From NCBI GenBank assembly GCA_030146155.1, contig JASLCF010000082.1:1-8441 (forward strand): 8,441 bases of DNA, written 5' to 3'. Under the pieces are notes generated by a model. It did no database searches. It was not told the origin of the DNA and saw only the letters and a list, made by a program, of their open reading frames with translations. The DNA comes from Savagea sp. GTDB lineage: Bacteria > Bacillota > Bacilli > Bacillales_A > Planococcaceae. Below, one piece after another: positions 1 to 6,288 of this stretch. Position 1 is the stretch's first letter; the number at the start of each line of letters is the position of its first letter. The position numbers and the translations under genes were made by a program.

Positions 1-43
1 ATGTCCAATCATCCTTTGAGGGTCTTTCATTATTCTTCGCAAC

Positions 44-643
44 TTATAAGAGTTGTTTCCACGTTAATGGACCGACAATTCCGTCCACTTGTAAGCCGAC
101 TTGTTGTTGAAAACGTTTGACGGCATTTTCTGTTAATGGACCAAATTGATCATCCACACGAAGCTTTGCGCCGTACCCATTTAAGTGGAGTTGTAACTTT
201 CCTACTCTCGGACCAGCTACCCCTTTCCTTAATACGACTTCATCCGAATCCAGATAACCTGCGGGATCCACACAATAACGATAGCCTTTCTTAGGGTCAG
301 CTGTATACACTTCAAAATGTAAATGAACGCCTGTGCTGCGACCTGTTTTCCCCATATCTCCGAGATTACCTAATATAGGTACTTTTTGGCCGACCCGTAC
401 ACTCATTTTCTCTAAATGCGCGTAAAGCGTATATAAATGGTCGCTATGTCGGATGACAATGGTATTGCCGTAGCCTGGGTAATTTTTGGCATCAATCACG
501 ACTCCTGCTGCAGCCGCAACAATTTGCAGCGTATTTCCTTTTGCAAAATCTATACCCCAATGCATTTTCACCTCCTTCGTAAAAGGGTCTTTTCGTTTAC
601 CAAAATAACTTGTTACACGTCCACTTGCTGGTTTTCTCAACAT
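44..643 (-). CDS. M23 family metallopeptidase with C-terminal peptidoglycan-binding domain, no signal peptide
   Basis: A 199-residue predicted peptidoglycan endopeptidase of the LytM/lysostaphin (M23) family, a zinc enzyme that cleaves peptide cross-bridges or stems. The catalytic domain covers about residues 5-130. It shows H28 and D32 (HWGID), H76 (YAHL) and H107/H109 (HLHFE), matching the usual zinc ligands H, D, H and the two catalytic histidines. Residues 145-199 form a type 1 peptidoglycan-binding domain (FGPLT...AVKRFQ...VDGIVGPLTW). The start is well fixed: AAGGAGG (651-657) lies 7 bases upstream of the ATG, and an in-frame TAG at 662-664 rules out a longer protein. There is therefore no signal peptide or membrane anchor, which is odd for a wall hydrolase and recalls phage endolysins. 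It diverges from the VanX-like lipoprotein gene 124 bases away. The family call is firm; the substrate bond and export route are unknown. Confidence 0.93.
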   Translation of the reverse strand: MLRKPASGRVTSYFGKRKDPFTKEVKMHWGIDFAKGNTLQIVAAAAGVVIDAKNYPGYGNTIVIRHSDHLYTLYAHLEKMSVRVGQKVPILGNLGDMGKTGRSTGVHLHFEVYTADPKKGYRYCVDPAGYLDSDEVVLRKGVAGPRVGKLQLHLNGYGAKLRVDDQFGPLTENAVKRFQQQVGLQVDGIVGPLTWKQLL

Positions 644-709
644 GACATCTCCTCCTTCACTCTATAAGTAATAAAAAAAGTTAAAAAAGAGACAATTCTG
701 AAAATTTAT

Positions 710-739
710 TTTCCATTCAGCTTTTAAACATGTTAAACT
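710..739 (+). promoter_or_regulatory. Possible promoter of the VanX-like lipoprotein gene
   Basis: TTTCCA (710-715, 4 of 6 to TTGACA) and TAAACT (734-739, 4 of 6 to TATAAT) are separated by 18 bases. A TGT directly precedes the -10, making it an extended -10. It lies 28 bases before the GTG start, inside the 124-base divergent gap. The match is modest, and the AT-rich setting makes chance similarity possible. Confidence 0.35.
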
Positions 740-756
740 CGAAACGTAGTGAGAAT

Positions 757-764
757 GAGGTGAT
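757..764 (+). promoter_or_regulatory. Ribosome binding site supporting a GTG start
   Basis: GAGGTGAT at 757-764 is an 8-base perfect match to the complement of the 16S rRNA 3' end. It ends 3 bases before GTG 768-770. An ATG at 763-765 within it reads ATG-AAG-TGA and stops at once. The GTG gives MKKRMLCF..., a proper lipoprotein signal start, so GTG is preferred over the ATG at codon 5. Confidence 0.8.
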
Positions 765-767
765 GAA

Positions 768-1658
768 GTGAAAAAAAGGATGCTTTGCTTCCTACTTACC
801 GGTGTTTTGGTAGGCTGTTCTTCTCCTTTGGAAGTGCCAGAAGCCCAGTCTACAGAAGAACCTCGTGAAGAAGGACAACCGAAGCAAGAAGAGGAGGAAT
901 TCATGATGGAATCAATCGAATGGGTGGAAACAATGGACGTCACTCCACTCTTTCAAACAGCTGAAGATACAGGAGAAATCGTTACGGAAATCCCAAAAGG
1001 CATTCACTTAACAATTACAGACCGTCAAGAAGGCTGGGTCAAGATTCAAGTAAATGATCACCACGGTTGGGTGCAGGAAACTGCTGTGCAATCTGTTGCA
1101 CATACCATTGAAGAAGCTCATTTAGTCCCTATTTTAGAAGAAGACGGTTTTGTGATAGATTTACGCTATACAGGAACAAATAATTTTATGAATCAACCTT
1201 TATATCCCGCGAATGCCCGCGCTTTATTGAATGAGGGAACTTATGAGAAATTAAAAATTGCCAATGCAAAAGCAGCTGAACGAGGGTTACGCATCAAAGT
1301 GTGGGACGGCTACCGACCCCTTTCTGCACAGTGGAAGCTTTTTGAAATGTATCCTGATCCTAATTTTGTAGCTCGGCCTGGAGAGACTGCAAATCACACC
1401 AAAGGAGCTTCTGTTGACCTGACTTTAGTCGATGAAGCGGGTGTAGAAATAGCAATGCCAACAGATTTTGATAGCTTTACCGAGCGTGCAGGACGTGCAT
1501 ATGTTGGCCTAGAACCACATGTACAAGCCAATCTCGATTTTTTAACGGAAATAATGGAGTCATCTGGCTTTTATAAAATTGAAACCGAATGGTGGCATTA
1601 TAACGATACCAATCGACATTTATTACCACCACTGGATGGTCCCATTGAAGACCAATAA
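768..1658 (+). CDS. Lipoprotein with SH3-like domain and VanX/DdpX-type D-Ala-D-Ala dipeptidase domain (M15D)
   Basis: A 296-residue exported enzyme. Residues 1-16 are a short lipoprotein signal with lipobox L14-V15-G16-C17, so it should be diacylated at C17 and anchored on the outer face of the membrane. A Glu-rich linker (about 23-49) follows, then a bacterial SH3-like domain (about 55-108, ending GWVQ), then the M15D catalytic domain (about 118-290). VanX residues are all recognisable: R183 in GYRP, zinc ligands H210 and D217 (NHTKGASVD), catalytic base E274 and third zinc ligand H277 (EWWH). The catalytic site therefore looks intact. VanX itself is cytoplasmic and destroys D-Ala-D-Ala. 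This lipidated form more likely trims D-Ala-containing peptides at the wall, which is inference. No vanH/vanA-like ligase genes lie nearby, so there is no case for glycopeptide resistance. The gene is the only plus-strand gene here and ends in a strong terminator. Confidence 0.9.
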   Translation: MKKRMLCFLLTGVLVGCSSPLEVPEAQSTEEPREEGQPKQEEEEFMMESIEWVETMDVTPLFQTAEDTGEIVTEIPKGIHLTITDRQEGWVKIQVNDHHGWVQETAVQSVAHTIEEAHLVPILEEDGFVIDLRYTGTNNFMNQPLYPANARALLNEGTYEKLKIANAKAAERGLRIKVWDGYRPLSAQWKLFEMYPDPNFVARPGETANHTKGASVDLTLVDEAGVEIAMPTDFDSFTERAGRAYVGLEPHVQANLDFLTEIMESSGFYKIETEWWHYNDTNRHLLPPLDGPIEDQ

Positions 1659-1702
1659 AAAAATGAGGACGGGTTGCACCCTGCAACTCGTCCTCATTTT
1701 TG
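1659..1702. terminator. Bidirectional rho-independent terminator
   Basis: Arms 1659-1678 and 1683-1702, with a short C-rich loop centred on 1679-1682, form a stem of about 20 bp with a single non-Watson-Crick position (1672 with 1688: G-U in plus-strand RNA, C-A in minus-strand RNA). A-tracts and T-tracts flank both sides: T5 at 1698-1702 for plus transcripts, T7 (complement of 1657-1663) for minus transcripts. It sits immediately after the lipoprotein stop codon and includes the last codons and stop of the converging ypiP, so it serves both genes. Confidence 0.92.
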
Positions 1703-2464
1703 ATAAATGCCATAATGAAACTTACTTGATTTTCGAATTGTTCGAACAAACCCATACTGTTCAAACCAAGGCGAACGAAAATGAGCTTTCAATACGACGG
1801 CTCTTTTGGCCACACGAATAGCTTCTTTCACCCATTGTGCCGTCAATGCATCCTGTGCAGCCACGCCATGCATCGCTTCAAAGTTCGTGGCTTCTACAAT
1901 TTGTGCATCAAACATCGGATCTAGGTAAACCACATCAAAAGAGCCATCAGGACAAGTGTTCAAATAATCAACAGCATCAACATGGACAATTTGAATGCGT
2001 CGCATCGCTTGCTCTAAACCTTCTGGAGCCCCCTGATAGGTTTGAATCCCATTTTCAATAATCGTCGCTATTTCGAATTGTTTCTCAAGTGCAACTACCT
2101 TACCCGCTTCTCCAACAGCCACACTAGCTAACAAGGCATCTGATAAAAACCCTGCCGTACAATCTAATAGATGTTCTCCTTGTTGCAAAGCAGTTGCTTG
2201 AAGAAAAGCATCTGTTTCACCTTGCAACCAGCGTTTATAACGAACTTGAGCCATATTCGGATGGAAAAAGAAAATCTTTCCGTCTAGAGCATGCCATTCG
2301 AGTTGTTCATCGGTGAAGACAAAGCCCCCTGTTTGATAATTTGTCAATAACTGTTTCATCGCTTTCTTCTCTCGCGGCACGAACTTTAATTGATGGTAGT
2401 GTGCAAAAAGAAGAGCCCGCTGTATCGTCACATCAGCTGCTCTTCCACTCGTTGTCACAAACAT
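1694..2464 (-). CDS. ypiP: RsmJ-like class I SAM-dependent methyltransferase (YpiP family)
   Basis: A 256-residue cytoplasmic protein resembling the RsmJ/YpiP family of nucleic-acid methyltransferases. Visible features are the SAM-binding loop LLDCTAG (99-105), an acidic ribose-binding position E127 (VVALEK), D163 (HVDA) and the catalytic-type motif YLDPMF (180-185). The last corresponds to the D/N-P-P-Y motif of amino-methylating enzymes and closely resembles the LDPM motif of RsmJ. E. coli RsmJ makes m2G1516 in 16S rRNA; whether this protein has the same target is not established. The N-terminal ~95 residues are a separate domain. The start overlaps the brxA stop by one base (TAATG) and no good Shine-Dalgarno precedes it, so translation probably depends on coupling to brxA. 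The 3' end lies inside the shared terminator hairpin. Family assignment is good, substrate uncertain. Confidence 0.87.
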   Translation of the reverse strand: MFVTTSGRAADVTIQRALLFAHYHQLKFVPREKKAMKQLLTNYQTGGFVFTDEQLEWHALDGKIFFFHPNMAQVRYKRWLQGETDAFLQATALQQGEHLLDCTAGFLSDALLASVAVGEAGKVVALEKQFEIATIIENGIQTYQGAPEGLEQAMRRIQIVHVDAVDYLNTCPDGSFDVVYLDPMFDAQIVEATNFEAMHGVAAQDALTAQWVKEAIRVAKRAVVLKAHFRSPWFEQYGFVRTIRKSSKFHYGIYQK

Positions 2465-2904
2465 TATGCGTTCATTTGATTGAGTACGCTAGTTAAATGG
2501 TCTTCAATTTGTTCCATTTCAAAGTCCTCAATTTGTTCTCTCGGAATAAAGTAGGCGAGCGCGCCGTCTTTCCACACCGCAATAGATGGTGAACTTGGAG
2601 GCACTTCTTCAAAATAACTGCGCATCGCTTCTGTTGCTTCACGGTCTTGCCCAGCAAATACAGTGAGTAAATGGTTAGGCTTCACTTCTACCTTCGCTAA
2701 AGATTCTCTTACCGCCGGACGTGCTAAACCAGCTGCACAACCACAAACAGAATTGATCATGATTAATGCCGTTCCTTGTAGACCATCCATTGTTTCATGT
2801 ACCTCTTCTGCAGTCTCTAATTGTGTAAAACCGTATGCTTCCATTTCGTCACGCATCGGTTGTGTCATTTCTTTCATATGTCTTTCGTATGCATTCATAT
2901 CCAT
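2464..2904 (-). CDS. brxA: Bacilliredoxin BrxA (YphP/YqiW family, CGC motif)
   Basis: A 146-residue thioredoxin-fold protein of the BrxA/BrxB (YphP/YqiW, formerly DUF1094) family. Bacilliredoxins remove bacillithiol from S-bacillithiolated proteins after oxidative stress. The diagnostic motif NSVCGCAAGLARPA is present, with active-site C54-G55-C56, followed by TVFAGQDREAT and PPSSPS, both typical of the family. Length is normal. The ATG at 2902-2904 has AGTAGG (2913-2918) 8 bases upstream; a second ATG two codons later is possible. I prefer BrxA (YphP) over BrxB because it is joined to ypiP, a pairing I associate with YphP in Bacillus. It overlaps ypiP by one base. The methyltransferase gene upstream ends 96 bases away with no terminator between, so the three may be co-transcribed. 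Confidence 0.95.
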   Translation of the reverse strand: MDMNAYERHMKEMTQPMRDEMEAYGFTQLETAEEVHETMDGLQGTALIMINSVCGCAAGLARPAVRESLAKVEVKPNHLLTVFAGQDREATEAMRSYFEEVPPSSPSIAVWKDGALAYFIPREQIEDFEMEQIEDHLTSVLNQMNA

Positions 2905-3000
2905 CTTTTCAACCTACTTTCATTCATTTGTTACTAGTGTATCAAAAATTCTGGATAAGGGATAGGAAGGGGTATTCAATGAATAAATCTTCTATCAAAC

Positions 3001-3723
3001 TCACTTCTCTTTAATCGCATGTACAATAAACGATTTGGCTTCTTCTGTCGCACGATCAAATGTCCAATCTCCATACATTTGAATGTGTGAAAAACCACCT
3101 TGTCGCAAGGACTCTTCAAGTTCTTGTTGTGTTCTAAATTTCAATTGCAGAGTCTCATGAATGAGCACTTCTTCTGAATCCTTCTTTTTTACAGTCTCAA
3201 AAAAAGTGTAAATTTCTTCTATAAATCCATCATACGTTGTCCATATTTCTAGTGGTTCCCCTGTGATTGGATCTGTAGCTTCATCAGGAGTCAGGTCTTT
3301 TTCCCATTCTTTCCACACTTCAGCTAATGGATTTCGCGTATCAAAGATAAAATGCCCGCCAGGTTGCAATGCACGATAGACATCCGCAATCACTTGTCGC
3401 CAACTTTCCTCGGTTAAGAAAACTTGTGCAACATTCGCAGTCATCACTACTGCATCATAAGCAGCGGTTTGTAAATCATTACTGTCACCTACCCGCCATT
3501 CTACCTGATTTCCCTCGACTTTCGCTTGTGCAACCGCTATCGCCTCTTCATTCGGATCAATTGCTGTCACTGAATAACCCGCTTGTGAAAAATAAGTAGT
3601 TAATCTGCCTGTTCCGCAGCCTAAATCTGCTAAATGTTCAATTTTTAAAGGTTGTAAAAGGGCTAGGAAAAATTCATCATGTTTCCCCCACCCATTGATT
3701 TGATCATATACGATTGGAATCAT
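3001..3723 (-). CDS. Class I SAM-dependent methyltransferase, substrate unknown
   Basis: A 240-residue soluble methyltransferase. The SAM-binding motif I LADLGCGTG is at 31-39, the acidic ribose contact is D56 (AIDPN), an adenine-side acidic residue is D80, and the post-motif strand PGGHFIFDTRNP is at 121-132. The N-terminal YDQINGWGKHDEF and C-terminal RQGGF...MYGDWTFD pattern are typical of a group of small-molecule-type methyltransferases common in Bacillales, none of which I can link to a substrate. The start is supported by AGAAGGA (3730-3736) six bases before the ATG. It follows the terminator of the DUF819 gene and precedes brxA with a 96-base gap that has no hairpin terminator, so it is probably the first gene of a three-gene unit. 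I see no clear promoter in the short space 3724-3771. Confidence 0.88.
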   Translation of the reverse strand: MIPIVYDQINGWGKHDEFFLALLQPLKIEHLADLGCGTGRLTTYFSQAGYSVTAIDPNEEAIAVAQAKVEGNQVEWRVGDSNDLQTAAYDAVVMTANVAQVFLTEESWRQVIADVYRALQPGGHFIFDTRNPLAEVWKEWEKDLTPDEATDPITGEPLEIWTTYDGFIEEIYTFFETVKKKDSEEVLIHETLQLKFRTQQELEESLRQGGFSHIQMYGDWTFDRATEEAKSFIVHAIKEK

Positions 3724-3772
3724 TCATATTCCTTCTTTCTTTTGCAATCTTGCCGTACCTTTCATCCCATCA

Positions 3773-3804
3773 AAAAAGTCACTTGATGAAGCAAGTGACT
3801 TTTT
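3773..3804 (-). terminator. Rho-independent terminator of the DUF819 gene
   Basis: Arms 3773-3785 and 3792-3804 are perfectly complementary (13 bp, AAAAAGTCACTTG type) with a 6-base loop. On the minus strand the hairpin is followed by a T-run (complement of 3772-3777). It begins 11 bases after the DUF819 stop codon. The A/T-flanked symmetry means it could also act on plus-strand transcripts, but no plus-strand gene ends here. Confidence 0.92.
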
Positions 3805-3815
3805 ATCCCTCATGC

Positions 3816-5042
3816 TTACAACATCGTTCCAAACCAAAGTCCGAGTGTTGTACCAATATAGTTTCCGATAACGTAGCCAATGGTACCGACCACTAAAATC
3901 GGGCCAATTAAGTTTTTCCAACCCTTTGCAATAGCCATTGCTGCTGCAGTCGTTGGCCCACCAATATTTGCGTTACTCACTAATAATGTCTCTTCTAAAC
4001 TAAACTTAAAGAGTTTACCAAACGATAACGTCGTGAGCATATTCACCACAACCACAATGAAAACAAATACTAATAATAATGGTGCATTTTGTATAATCAA
4101 TGGAATCGATGCTGGAATACCGATAACGACGAAGAATAAATAAATGAAAAATGTGCCAAGCTCTTGGCTACCATTTAACCGTTCAAAATAACGTGGGAAA
4201 AAGGCCAAAGCTGCAAATGTCAGTGTCGTTAAAATTAAATATTTATCTCCGAATAAGCCATTCATTAAATTCATCAAGAAAGAAACATCTTCTCCACTTG
4301 GAATCACACTTCCCAACCATGCAGATAATTTAAATCCTGCAATGACAAGTACAAATGCTGTAGCCATGGACATTGCGATATCTTTCAATGAAATTTCTTG
4401 ACGTTTCCAATATGACTCCGCTAATGTTTTCCCTTTTGATAATTCAGGGTCTTTTTCAATCGCATCGATATGTGGGGTAGGGTACGATTTTCTGAAAAAA
4501 TTCAATGCGGGAATCATCATTAACACAATGATATAAATAGCCATCATTAAATTATCTGCTACCACTGTCGAAGCTACGACTTCACCGGGTACTTCAAATT
4601 TCGCAGCCATCGCAGCAAAGTTAACGCCGCCCCCTGTGTACGTTGCACTAATCATCGCTCCTACTTGATCAATCATTGGGATATGATTTCGTAATGCAAA
4701 AAATGCCAAGATGGTTCCTGCAACTGTTCCGATTGAACTCAGTAAAAAAATGAGTAAGAGACGACCACTTTCCTTCCATATTTTCTTGAAATTCACATGG
4801 AATAATAACAATGGAATCGCAAGTGGAATCACAAACCCCCATACCGCATCATACACGGGAGACTCTACTGGGATAATTTTGAAATTGGATAACGCAATCG
4901 CTCCAATCAAGGCAAGTACCGCACCAGAGAGTTTTCCTGCCCATTCATACTTTTGTTCTAAATAAATACTCGCAGCAGCCCAAATGACAATAATCCCCCA
5001 GAGTGTCATCGTGTCGTCTGCTTGAATTAACGTGGTTTCCAT
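3816..5042 (-). CDS. yjcL: DUF819 family multi-pass membrane protein (YjcL-like)
   Basis: A 408-residue integral membrane protein with about 11-12 hydrophobic segments (roughly 11-29, 36-56, 65-85, 93-117, 127-148, 156-182, 220-244, 264-283, 296-316, 319-340, 355-372, 376-405). It matches the DUF819/YjcL family by two glycine-rich motifs, TYTGGGVNFAA (134-144) and NANIGGPTTAAAMA (357-370). These sit at equivalent places in the two halves, separated by a polar loop at 184-218. This suggests a transporter with two inverted repeats and paired re-entrant or broken helices, as in sodium/bile-acid and cation/proton antiporter folds; that is inference, and the substrate is unknown. The start has GAAAGGGGAG (5049-5058) six bases upstream. 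It appears to be a single-gene unit with its own promoter at 5092-5120 and terminator at 3773-3804. Confidence 0.93.
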   Translation of the reverse strand: METTLIQADDTMTLWGIIVIWAAASIYLEQKYEWAGKLSGAVLALIGAIALSNFKIIPVESPVYDAVWGFVIPLAIPLLLFHVNFKKIWKESGRLLLIFLLSSIGTVAGTILAFFALRNHIPMIDQVGAMISATYTGGGVNFAAMAAKFEVPGEVVASTVVADNLMMAIYIIVLMMIPALNFFRKSYPTPHIDAIEKDPELSKGKTLAESYWKRQEISLKDIAMSMATAFVLVIAGFKLSAWLGSVIPSGEDVSFLMNLMNGLFGDKYLILTTLTFAALAFFPRYFERLNGSQELGTFFIYLFFVVIGIPASIPLIIQNAPLLLVFVFIVVVVNMLTTLSFGKLFKFSLEETLLVSNANIGGPTTAAAMAIAKGWKNLIGPILVVGTIGYVIGNYIGTTLGLWFGTML

Positions 5043-5091
5043 TTGTTTCTCCCCTTTCTCTTATTTTTTATCGTAAAGGAATCTTCTGAAT

Positions 5092-5120
5092 ATTACAATA
5101 TTAAATTGAATCTTTAACAA
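5092..5120 (-). promoter_or_regulatory. SigA-type promoter of the DUF819 gene
   Basis: On the minus strand, TTGTTA (5115-5120, 4 of 6 to TTGACA), a 17-base spacer and TGTAAT (5092-5097, 5 of 6 to TATAAT). It lies directly after the cvfC terminator and about 50 bases before the ATG, which leaves an untranslated leader of roughly 43 bases. I see no operator-like inverted repeat around it. Confidence 0.6.
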
Positions 5121-5121
5121 T

Positions 5122-5152
5122 AAAAAAACGTGCCAGCAGCATACTGACACGT
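5122..5152 (-). terminator. Rho-independent terminator of the yfmR-cvfC operon
   Basis: On the minus strand ACGTGTCAG (5152-5144) pairs with CTGGCACGT (5136-5128), giving a 9-bp stem with one G-U pair and a 7-base loop. A run of seven Ts follows (complement of 5122-5128). It starts 5 bases after the cvfC stop. On the plus strand the wobble becomes a C-A mismatch, so it is directional. Confidence 0.9.
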
Positions 5153-5157
5153 CTCTC

Positions 5158-6273
5158 TTATTCCAGTTCACTCATTTGTTTCCAAATTGAACCTTGAGCC
5201 TCTTCGCCGCCTTCAATACGGTTAATGGCCATTTTAATTTGTAATTTCACTTCAAATTCTGGGTCTTCTTCGACTGCACGTAACGCTGGTAATGCTTGTT
5301 CTGTTCCTGTTTCATATAAAAACATTGCCGCACGCCAACGCACTAATTTATTTTTATCCCCAAGTGCACGGATGGCTGCATCTTCAAATGAAGCAAAACC
5401 TAAATCACTCATGCAATCACCAGCTGTTCGGCGGACTGCCCAACTCTTGTCATGTAATGCTTCTTCTACATAAGGTACAACCGCTTCATCTTCAATCATT
5501 CCTAAATAAACTGTAGCTAATCGGCGAATCGACATTTTATCATCTCGCAGTGCGATAGCTAGTACAGGTAGATCATCAACAGTTGGTTCTGGCATCTGAT
5601 CCAACGCTTGGAAACGTACTTCCCAATCAGGATGTTGCATTTGTTCAACGGTGACACGCTCACCTGAAGACTTAGCTAATTCTTTGCCCTCTTCATTTGC
5701 TGCAATAATGGCTTGTAATCGTTCATCAGGGTAAGCCGCTTCAATTTCTGCAATAATCGTCTGGCCAATTTCATCTTTTTCGCCATAACGAATGCCATAA
5801 TCCGCCCATTTTCTAAGCAAGATATAGTTTTCAACTTCTGCAGTTTGGACTTGTTGCATCGCTGTAATGAAGCGTTCAGGCAGAGCAAAACGTTGCTCTT
5901 CTTGTGGGTCAAACACCTTCACTTGTACAGGGATTTCTTTATACGTTTGCACATGAACATACACTTCTCCAAATGGATCTTCTTCTACAATTAGTTCCGT
6001 ATTTTGTTCCACTTGTTCTCCTTCAAGCACTTGTCGGACTTGTTGTAAAATTGTTTCCCATGGTACATTGGCTTGTCGTTCAATTGCTAAAAAATCCTCA
6101 ATATAATAAATGCCACGAACACCATGAATGGCTAAAATTTCATTCAATGGTGCGATTGCAGTTGCTTGGTCTTCTTTTTTATAATTATAACGTTCGCCAT
6201 CTGCTAGACGTTGATCAATGATGACTTTCATAGAATTCGGACTTGGTGTTGGTTCAATTGTGAGTAGCTTCAT
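5158..6273 (-). CDS. cvfC: Conserved virulence factor C homologue: Nfu N-terminal domain plus HEAT repeats (CvfC/YpgR)
   Basis: A 371-residue soluble protein. Residues 1-85 match the Nfu/NifU N-terminal domain (EPTPSPNSMKVI at the start, GIYYIEDFLAIER at 54-66). The middle part (about 95-210) corresponds to the virulence-factor domain of Staphylococcus aureus CvfC and Bacillus YpgR. The C-terminal part is a HEAT-repeat solenoid with units beginning near H214, D244, D275, D306 and D337, the last four spaced exactly 31 residues apart, each with a D-x5-R/K helix pattern. The cysteine-bearing Nfu iron-sulfur domain is absent; C287 is the only cysteine, so cluster binding is unlikely. CvfC is known in S. 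aureus for effects on virulence and haemolysin expression; its biochemical role is not known to me. The gene follows yfmR by 14 bases and its ribosome binding site overlaps the yfmR stop. Confidence 0.92.
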   Translation of the reverse strand: MKLLTIEPTPSPNSMKVIIDQRLADGERYNYKKEDQATAIAPLNEILAIHGVRGIYYIEDFLAIERQANVPWETILQQVRQVLEGEQVEQNTELIVEEDPFGEVYVHVQTYKEIPVQVKVFDPQEEQRFALPERFITAMQQVQTAEVENYILLRKWADYGIRYGEKDEIGQTIIAEIEAAYPDERLQAIIAANEEGKELAKSSGERVTVEQMQHPDWEVRFQALDQMPEPTVDDLPVLAIALRDDKMSIRRLATVYLGMIEDEAVVPYVEEALHDKSWAVRRTAGDCMSDLGFASFEDAAIRALGDKNKLVRWRAAMFLYETGTEQALPALRAVEEDPEFEVKLQIKMAINRIEGGEEAQGSIWKQMSELE

Positions 6274-6279
6274 GTGAAT

Positions 6280-6288
6280 CTCTCCTTT
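6280..6288 (-). promoter_or_regulatory. Ribosome binding site of cvfC overlapping the yfmR stop codon
   Basis: AAAGGAGAG on the minus strand (6288-6280) lies 6 bases before the cvfC ATG and shares a base with the yfmR TAA (6288-6290). Ribosomes ending on yfmR would uncover or occupy this site, suggesting translational coupling. Confidence 0.75.

Noticed and set aside
1..30. Minus-strand ATG at 30-28 followed by ten open codons (MKDPQRMIGH) running off the left edge, 13 bases after the M23 gene stop.
   Set aside because: It could be the start of the next gene, but only ten codons are visible and the upstream GCGAAGA is a weak ribosome binding site. No family can be judged.
644..700. Minus-strand promoter for the M23 gene (TTGTCT at 690-695 with ATTACT at 667-672).
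   Set aside because: The -10 matches only 3 of 6 and the region is A/T-rich enough for chance matches. It is not strong enough to list.
768..1658. Glycopeptide (vancomycin) resistance gene vanX.
   Set aside because: The enzyme is a lipoprotein with an SH3-like domain, and no vanH, vanA/B-type ligase or VanRS-like regulators are in the window. Only the catalytic family is shared.
1477..2965. Several open frames of 70-100 codons antisense to ypiP, brxA and the lipoprotein gene.
   Set aside because: They are shadow frames of well-supported genes, have no ribosome binding sites, and their translations lack domain-like character.
3816..5042. Plus-strand open frames inside the DUF819 gene (such as 3880-4143 and 4711-4965).
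   Set aside because: They are antisense shadows of a membrane protein with clear family motifs; no promoter or ribosome binding site supports them.
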